From the NCBI GenBank assembly GCA_037576215.1, contig JBANDB010000001.1, positions 5,270,001 to 5,334,000 on the forward strand: 64,000 bases of DNA. The letters are read 5' to 3'. Numbering within the stretch: position 1 is the first letter of the stretch; each line of letters opens with the position of its first letter. The translations under genes and the position numbers were made by a program. Of this stretch, positions 57,093 through 64,000 are shown in pieces. The stretch is from Armillaria gallica. Its lineage: Eukaryota; Basidiomycota; Agaricomycetes; Agaricales; Physalacriaceae. The notes under the pieces are model-generated. The model saw only the letters and a program-made list of their open reading frames with translations. It was not told the origin of the DNA and did not search any database.

Positions 57093-59410
57093 TGTAGTAA
57101 GTATCATTCAATGATGATGGGTATTTACAGCCGGGAGTGGGATTTCAGGGCGTCAAGTGTTGTGAATAAATCAACATATAATGTTTCAGGAAAATATACA
57201 AGGTTCGTTATCTGTTTCATGTTCAATTCTTACATTGACCGGTTCCTTTAAGATGATACACAGTATGCCGGGAATGTGTGTATCTATCACGTTGTGATTC
57301 ACATAGAAGTTCCGACTAGACGGCAAGATGGTGATAATCATACACGGATGCATGCTCAACACAAACTGCGAAACTCATCTTGATTGGAGGGTCACCACTC
57401 ATCAATGCTGATCAACGGGTAGGTATACTTGAGGCTGCTGATATCATTTCAGGGAAGTTTCCGCCACCTGGTTTCCGCCGTGTGTCAACCACCGGCCCCT
57501 GGCGCTCCAGTGACGCGCTAACGCAGAGCGTGAAGGTCCGGAGCTGATAGCGAGGACAGCTGAGATTTGTCGAGACTCGAAAGGTACGATTTAACTCAGC
57601 AGCTAAAGTTAGACTGGGTGACAATAATATGGTATTTTCCATTCCATATCCGCATGGACACTGCCCCTGATGTACACGTAGGACTGACTGCTTTCCAACA
57701 TCATGATCCACGTAATAGATAGCAAGTAGCAAGTCTGTTGAATTAAGTGATCTACCTCACCAACTCATAAACTTCGAGAAAAAGGTATTTTCCATCCAGT
57801 CTTTTCTCATTGTTATTTTTATTTTTATTGCTGATTCCATTGCAGATAGATCATTCCCCGATGGATTTATGTAAGAATCTGCTTTTCGCCATTACATGAT
57901 TGATGTTCATGTAAGTGCAGGTTGGACCGTCACTGATGAGACCTGGCTGCTCTCAACGTCATGATCCACGTCGCAATGTATACAAAAAAAGACCGCTGAA
58001 GATCTCTTCATGCGCGAGATTAGAGCACGGACAGCTTCTTCAACATCCAAAATCATTTTGTTGCGCACATTACCATATGCTGCTCGAATGTTCATGCGAT
58101 GGTCCGGCGTTTTTCTCTCGTTCAAGTGTACTAGTCCGGCCGATGATGCGCAATCGGAAAGATTTAGGTTCTGGATCTCACAGTGATACGAAGCGCTGAG
58201 GGGGGTAAACATATGGTACATGTATCATCCTTCTTCCAGACTCTGTGCTGTGTTCTGATCTCAATACAGTGAGCGCACCTCATAATCACATGCCCTGCTC
58301 CTTTGGCCGCAACCCAAGGGCTTTATCCTAGTTTCGCATCATTTGTTGGCTGTTATTTTTAGAGTCAGGCTCACATGGTGGCGCTCATAACCGCCTTCTG
58401 TCGGCTTTGAAGATGGTTCTTCATAGGACATCGGGAGAATGTAGAGGTGAAGCCCGAAGTTCCTTCTTCTTTCTCCTCACCGCGTTGATACGAATATGTC
58501 GTCCATGACATCTCTCGGAATTCAGATGGATTAGAGCTTGGCGCAATCCACTGAAGGTCCTATAATGGCTGCGGATGAATATATGCTTGTGCTTTTATTG
58601 CGCCTTACCAATTCGGCGGTGATCACTTATTTAATAATGAGGTGCTGTGCATAAATGATTGGCCAACTGTTCCGTTAATGACGAGCTTAGATGGGGGAGC
58701 CCCATTGCAACCGTACACCGCGTCATGTCAGAGGTCAAGCCAATCAGTTTTACCCTGGCACAGAAAGATAACGCTGCTGCGTTTGGACATATTCCCCCTT
58801 CTCTTATACCTGGTTGCAAACCTACACCAACTGGCGTGGACAGATGGGATCAGCTTTTTGGCTTTAATGCCAGTTACTCGCTTCTCGGGCTCTGTTGTTC
58901 TCTTCGTACTCGCAACGCAACCTGTTTTTAGCTTGTTCATTGGCAATTCGTGTACCAAGTAAATGCCTAGTACGTTATGGTCTGATGTAACTAGCTTGAA
59001 CTTGGTACGACACGCAGGGGCTTTTTGAGGGGCCATTTAGGTTCATGTCAGCACGGGTCGAAATGGTATGGAAAGAGTTGTAATTCAGTAAAGTACGCGG
59101 CACGGCACCGGGGAGACCGGGGACATAACGTGGATTAGAGATACGTAAAAATAATTATTAATAAGTAACCGGTAGAAACCAAGTAAAGCCTCCGAGGAGA
59201 ACTTGCTTGGAGACGCCCACCAAGCCACCCTTATTGTTCTATTCTCCTACCCTTGGGGACTGAAAAGAGGCCTCATCCTCGAGCCTCCGACTCTACGACA
59301 CGGTGGAACATTCGTTTGGTGAGGAAGAGTCTGTCTCTGCGCCAGTTTTACTGTATACTCACTGTCGAAGGAGCAGTTTTCATGCACACCGGGGTATCGT
59401 ACGAAAAACT
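57093..59410. other. Long stretch without a supported gene
   Basis: About 2.3 kb. Two places (near 57690-57715 and 57945-57975) share an imperfect copy of a roughly 28-base sequence around CATGATCCACGT. Short frames are present on both strands but none shows a recognisable domain or extends by splicing. Confidence 0.35.
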
Positions 59411-61546
59411 ATGAAGAAATTCGTTTTATTTGCTCTCTGGATGATGGTGAAGGGTGCTATGGCGGAAGGAGGCGACTTTGATGCTCGTGGTGAGTTTTTA
59501 TCTGTTTTCTCTCTCTGTCGGCTAGTGGAAAGGGTCTATTCGTGACATCGCCAGTCAAAGTCGTCGAGCGTAGCTGTTGGCGACGAGTAACCACGTCCGC
59601 GGATGCCTTGGACAACCGTAGTCGGGTATCGCTTAGCACTGGGCAGCGTGATGTCACTTATGTGGCGAGATTAGGCTCATGCTAACCGCGTTTTCGGCTC
59701 TGAGGCGCACGATGGCGGCTGTGTTTGACTCTGCGTCGATCTGTCATTATTATTAGCAGAGGTGGTATTTCTTCAATATTGCCCGTGCCTTACCCGGCGA
59801 CACTTGTCCTTCAATTCATTACCATCTCTCCTCTGTTCCTCAGCTGACAGATGCATATTCCAGGTCTTGCTCAACCGGCGCTGTTAGAACGTCAAGGTGT
59901 GTCTTGTTATCGGCATTAAATCGCATATTTTAACTAAATACCTCTATTCAGCCGCTTCGTCCAGTGCTGCAACCACTTCTAGTGCTGCATCGCCTTCTTC
60001 TACACCATTTCTATTGTTTGTTAGCAGCTACAGTTTTCTTACGACATGTACTGCGGGGAGCGTCCAATGGGTATATTCTGGTCCCCCATCTCCCTTGTCG
60101 CTCACGATAACGAATATCAACGTTACGCAAAGTGGTCCTTTATCCGTAACCACTTCTTCTTCTTCCACGGCATCACGTAGTCCCATCACGGACCTTGCGG
60201 CTCGGGCTGTTCCGACTTATCTCACTGTTCCAACTGGTGATGATGTCTCCAATCCCTCAGGCGGTGATATTGTCAAGATCATCACTACCAGTGCTGATCC
60301 CAAGAATGATTCATTCACCTGGGACAAGGTTAATGTTCCGCAGGGATGGTATACAATCTGGGCCTCAATGGAGGCTTACCCGGATTTCAGCCAGACCACA
60401 AGTTCCGCTTACTTCGTCAGTAACGGGTCCGACGTCTCCTGTCTCTCGAGTTCTGGTGGATCTTCATCTTCATCTTCATCTTCATCCACCACCATGAGCA
60501 GCATGACGTCTTCTATCACCAGTCCGTCCCCCACTGCTATCGTAGGTGCCGTATCTTCCGTCAACAAGGGCGCTATTGCTGGTGGTGTCGTAGGCGGCGT
60601 TGCTATACTTTCCGCAGTGCTCGCTGCCCTCCTTTACTTCCTTTGCGCCTCTCAACGTCGCCGCCGTACTTCTACCCATGATCATCCTGACGGTGGGAAC
60701 GTAGGCAGATGGGGCACCCTCGGCTCCTTCGACTCTACCCACAGCAGTAAATCTCACCCCGCCAAGACGACGAAGCAAAAGGCCAAGACCTATAACGGTG
60801 TTGGCGTCGTCGGAGCAGGCGGGTATCCTTCTGAAGCCAATAACAGAGTCGAGAGACATCATTCGCAAGCTGATTCGCTCGGCCCCATCGTCTCTTATGG
60901 GCACGCTGTAACCGAGAGTCCCGTCTCAGAAGGAGGCTTCAACCCTTACACCCCGTACGAGGATAAATATTCCGCGCGCTTCCCAGCTTCTCTTTCAGAC
61001 GAGAACGGGGAAGAGCTGGTCATGACTCCCACAGTAGGCTATAGCCCGCGCCTACCGCATGCCGGCCGCCAGTCAACATCCTCCATCGAGTCCTACGTCC
61101 TGAATAACAACTTCAGTCGACCGCGGAGCCGGGACCAGGCGCAGAGGATGCCGCCCTCGCCGGAGGTGTACCCCGAGTCGCCCTCAACGAGCAGCGTGGT
61201 ACCTACGGAGAGCCGTCGGTTCTCATCACCAGTCCTCCCTGTGGATGATGGTGTCTTTGTTGGGTACCAACAGCAGCAGCAACAACAACAAAGCCTCCGG
61301 CAGACTCCCCGTCGGATGCCCCGCAAGCCCGTCCCATCGTACAATCCCTCGGACTTACCCGAACCCCTCCCAGCACATCTCCATTCCTCGATGACGAGCC
61401 TCTCACATACCCCCTCGCCCGCACATTCAGTTCATTCCCTCGTTCTGACGGAAGATGTTCATCAGCTGATACATAAAGGGAGCTTCTCAGATGGAAGACC
61501 TGTGCATGTGCTCATGCCTGATTTGCCGCCTCCACAACGGATTTAG
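59411..61546 (+). CDS. Single-pass Ser-rich surface protein with polyQ cytoplasmic tail
   Basis: Three exons (59411-59489, 59864-59896, 59952-61546; 1707 bases) give 568 residues. A signal peptide (KKFVLFALWMMVKGAMA) is followed by a Ser/Ala/Thr-rich stretch. Next is a beta-sandwich-like ectodomain (CTAGSVQWVYSG, LSLTITNINVTQSG, FTWDKVNVPQGWYTIWASM, SSAYFVSNGSDVSCL) with two likely paired cysteines. After a Ser run comes one transmembrane helix (IAGGVVGGVAILSAVLAALLYFL) with a basic stop (QRRRR). The 300-residue tail is Pro/Ser-rich and includes an eight-Gln run at about 61268-61291. Such proteins are frequent in mushrooms and may sense or anchor the wall, as Mid2/Skg6-type proteins do in yeasts; that role is inference. 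A (CTTCAT)n repeat encodes part of the Ser run. Confidence 0.83.
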
Positions 61547-61949
61547 GGAGCATTCTTCCAGCATCACGCCCCATTCCGAAGCTTCCCGCCCTTATGTATT
61601 CATCTAACGTTTAAGTCTTATTTCACTTGTTCACGCTCCATTGCTTGTAACATCTTCGCACGCACTATTTCGTCACGGTTTTTCTCTTTTTTGTCATGGA
61701 TGGATACAACTGTGTTGGTATGGTAAAGATCTGGTATTGTTACCTAGCATTGGCTCTACGCTAACTTTCGTGTATGTTCCCTGTTGTTGATTATAATGTG
61801 CTTCCGTTTTATACATCTTGCCCCATTTTCATGTGTAGTCCTTAGTGTTGTTTTAATAAGTTCAAAAGGCAATGTATTGTCATAATGCCACAGCATGTAC
61901 AAATGATGTTGAAAACGAGTAAGAATAAGAATAGCAATGTCCGATATGA
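61547..61949. other. Intergenic between converging genes
   Basis: Contains the 3' ends of the surface protein and kinase genes. Nothing else is seen. Confidence 0.5.
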
Positions 61950-63389
61950 CTAGCGAATGCTTCTTGACGCCGGCGTCAAACGCTGCACGAATCTCTGGAA
62001 CAAACTACTCTTCGGCACCACTTCTCGAACCCATGTCGGCTTCTTGAGGTCCCTAAATATATGTCCTTTCTTCACCACCGATTCGTCCCCTGGGATACCC
62101 GGTACTTCCTCAATCTCAACTGGGACCATAGCAGCATGTGTCTCGGGAGTTATAGGCGCCAAACTACTCGCTGCAGACGTCAGTGAAGTGCTTGCATCAG
62201 GAACAACGAGGGTCGATGACTCTACAGCAGACGGTGCTAGAGCAGACATCGGAGAGGCAGAATCAAAATTCTTGACGACGAGCAATCCGATCCTATCGAT
62301 AAAAGAAGGGGTGATGCTGAGGAGACCGATGCCACAGGATGAAAGAGCAGGCTGCATAGATATCCCAGAGCGGCGAAGGCAAGCTGAGTTACGAGGAGAT
62401 GTCTTGTCAGGTTTGATGGGCATGGATTCACTGGTGACGGGATCCTGGGCTGGAGAGAAGAATGTATCGAGCGCGACGATCTCGCTACGGAGCTCTGGAA
62501 GGGAGATACGCGACGAAGGGTCGAGGTCAAAGATCTTCTTGAAAATGCTGTTCGCGCCCTCCGAGATGGGTAGAACGGCCAAGAAATAGTCGTTGTTGGT
62601 AAGATAGGCCTCGAAGCACTTGTCTTTCCTCTTAGCTACCTCCCACGGTGAGCGACCCGTAGTCATGTTGAGAAGAAGCACGCCAAGGGCCCAAGTATCG
62701 TTAGCTCGCGTTGAATAAGGCTTGCCCCGGAAGCCGAATTCCTTGCCGATGCACTCTGTTTGATACGAGTTAGAACCGGGTAGCATACAATAGGTATACG
62801 ACTTACCGGGGCTCATATACTCCCAACTACCGCACCTATACTCATCTGAATACGGCTCTAGCGTAGCCAAACCAAAGTCTGCGAGGAACGCCTGAGAATG
62901 TCCCTTCGAAAACAAGATATTCTCCGGTTTGATGTCGCGATGGAAGACGCTATGTTGATGACAGTAGTGCAGGGCGTCAAGTATCTGCAAAAAGGCGATT
63001 TTGACTCTGTCCGTCCGCTGAGTGAAGTAGCCTTCGGTGACGATGGCATGGAACATATCACCGCCAGCACACAGGTCGAGCACAACGTAGACGTAGGGTT
63101 TGTCGATGATGATTTCGTGGAGAGTGACGACGTTGGGATGGTCAGAAGCAGCGATATGGCTGAGGAATTCGCGCTCTTGGAGACTCGCCTCGAACGAACC
63201 ACGCTCGGGTTTACGAAGGCACTTGACGGCAAAGCATACAGGGTCGTCCTTGTGCGAGGTAACGTCAATCGCTCGGTAGACCTTGCCAAAGCTGCCAGCG
63301 CCAAGACACTCCATGAAGAGAAGGCGGTCATTGAGAAGGGTACCGGAGAGGTCAGGGATTGGTGCAGGTTTCGAAGATTCGTCAGGCAT
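61950..63389 (-). CDS. Serine/threonine protein kinase, RAN1/Pat1/KSP1-like
   Basis: Two exons (63389-62807 and 62755-61950; 1389 bases) give 462 residues. All catalytic elements are present: the glycine loop LGAGSFGKVYRA, VAIK-type lysine in FAVKCLRK, the loop HRDIKPENILF, DFGLA, and an activation segment ending WEYMSPECIG, which is cut by the intron. Then come NDTWALGVLLLNMTTGRSPW and an RIS motif in DPSSRISLPELR. The 190-residue C-terminal tail is low in complexity (SLTSAASSLAPITPE) with a basic end. The kinase domain fits the fungal RAN1/Pat1/KSP1 group that links nutrient state to growth or meiosis; the individual assignment is inference. The ATG at 63389 was preferred to one at 63476 because it precedes the usual spacing to the kinase domain. 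Confidence 0.88.
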   Translation of the reverse strand: MPDESSKPAPIPDLSGTLLNDRLLFMECLGAGSFGKVYRAIDVTSHKDDPVCFAVKCLRKPERGSFEASLQEREFLSHIAASDHPNVVTLHEIIIDKPYVYVVLDLCAGGDMFHAIVTEGYFTQRTDRVKIAFLQILDALHYCHQHSVFHRDIKPENILFSKGHSQAFLADFGLATLEPYSDEYRCGSWEYMSPGKSYTYCMLPGSNSYQTECIGKEFGFRGKPYSTRANDTWALGVLLLNMTTGRSPWEVAKRKDKCFEAYLTNNDYFLAVLPISEGANSIFKKIFDLDPSSRISLPELRSEIVALDTFFSPAQDPVTSESMPIKPDKTSPRNSACLRRSGISMQPALSSCGIGLLSITPSFIDRIGLLVVKNFDSASPMSALAPSAVESSTLVVPDASTSLTSAASSLAPITPETHAAMVPVEIEEVPGIPGDESVVKKGHIFRDLKKPTWVREVVPKSSLFQRFVQRLTPASRSIR

Positions 63390-64000
63390 ATTGGCGAGAT
63401 GAAAACAAATAGGTTGTGCAAGAAAAAAAGGGACTATCAAAGTCGACGAAGGTGAAGGATGGAAAGCAAGATGCATTGGCAGGATACGCCTTTTTTAGGG
63501 CTCGGTATTTGGCTTTGCTTGGGTAGGCGCACGTGTGAGCAGGACGCGCAGGAAGTCACGCGGCCAATATTCGCCTTCACGCGCATTCATTCACTGACAA
63601 ACTCGAGTTTCACAGTAAGAGTGAGTAGCCTCAGAATTCGCCTTCTGGTAAATTCGCCTTTCCTATTGATTGCAAAACTTCTCAGAAAAACTGTACACCC
63701 TGCCTTTTTCCCGGATGGAAATAGGACATTGCTGCACGATCGGTGCTCATGATCCGGGCATACTCCAGGAAAACCCTGTACCCCTCAGTTAACCATGTAA
63801 TAATACGAAATAGTCAGGCAGAAAACAAACCTATAATTATATGCTGTCATATCCTCCTTTCTCCAGAAAGTCCGACTCCAATCTCGCCCTGCCGAAGCAA
63901 TCTTTCTGGCCAGATCTTCATGGTTATTGTCACCTTTCAGATCGCCACGGAAGAACACAAGTGTGTCCCAGAGATCTGAATAGTCTACTTGGATGGGGAT
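63390..64000. other. 5' flank of the kinase gene, no other gene supported
   Basis: Includes the kinase promoter. Short plus-strand frames are present, but nothing recognisable appears before the window ends. Confidence 0.4.

Noticed and set aside
61093..61344. Cys-run frame antisense to the polyQ tail
   Set aside because: The cysteine run is the complement of the CAG/CAA repeat, not a protein feature.

Overview
The window looks like nuclear DNA of a mushroom-forming basidiomycete (Agaricomycetes, probably Agaricales). The genes are dense and on both strands, and most are cut by many GT-AG introns of about 40-60 bases. F-box/LRR proteins are abundant. There are also a MYND-finger protein, a HET-domain protein, a CBM19 secreted protein and beta-trefoil lectins most like the Coprinopsis CCL2 type. 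I saw no rRNA, CRISPR array, convincing tRNA or intact transposon. Where I spliced exons by eye, the joined length was divisible by three for every model I counted.

1-25 kb is mostly ordinary housekeeping DNA: the 3' part of an F-box/LRR-like gene; HIS1 (histidine biosynthesis, with a 12-base exon); a type-B carboxylesterase; a secreted CBM19 protein with a long Ser/Ala/Thr stalk; an allantoate-permease-like MFS transporter with many introns; the histone chaperone HIR1; a conserved fungal gene of unknown function; and the mitochondrial Mg2+ channel MRS2. Two weaker multi-exon candidates lie at about 15.9-16.6 kb and 23.9-24.5 kb.

25-54 kb is an unstable, duplicated region. An F-box gene and a zinc-finger/RING gene form a head-to-tail pair (25.2-28.1 kb, minus strand). 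After a MYND-finger gene, a decayed F-box gene and SWC5 comes a tandem array with a period of about 5.3-5.4 kb: [SWC5 5' end - HEM4 - RING - CCL2-like lectin], repeated with HEM4 at 34.5, 39.9 and 45.3 kb, RING at 36.1, 41.4 and 46.8 kb, and lectin at 37.6-38.1 and 42.8-43.4 kb. HEM4 copy 2 is broken by a 37-base deletion between short direct repeats. Copies 2 and 3 carry only exon 1 relics of SWC5. In the third unit the lectin is absent and the RING gene is followed by a truncated F-box copy, recreating the RING/F-box pair. A HET-domain gene, a third F-box gene (intact) and scraps of a further RING copy follow.

54-64 kb returns to calmer sequence: a DUF6914-like gene, an aminoglycoside-phosphotransferase-like pseudogene, a conserved fungal membrane protein, a single-pass Ser-rich surface protein with a polyQ tail, and a RAN1/Pat1-like protein kinase.

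The genes do not form one pathway. The 25-54 kb block does concentrate ubiquitin-ligase-type proteins (F-box, RING), a HET protein and defence-type lectins beside a duplicated haem-pathway gene. That combination is the most unusual thing here.
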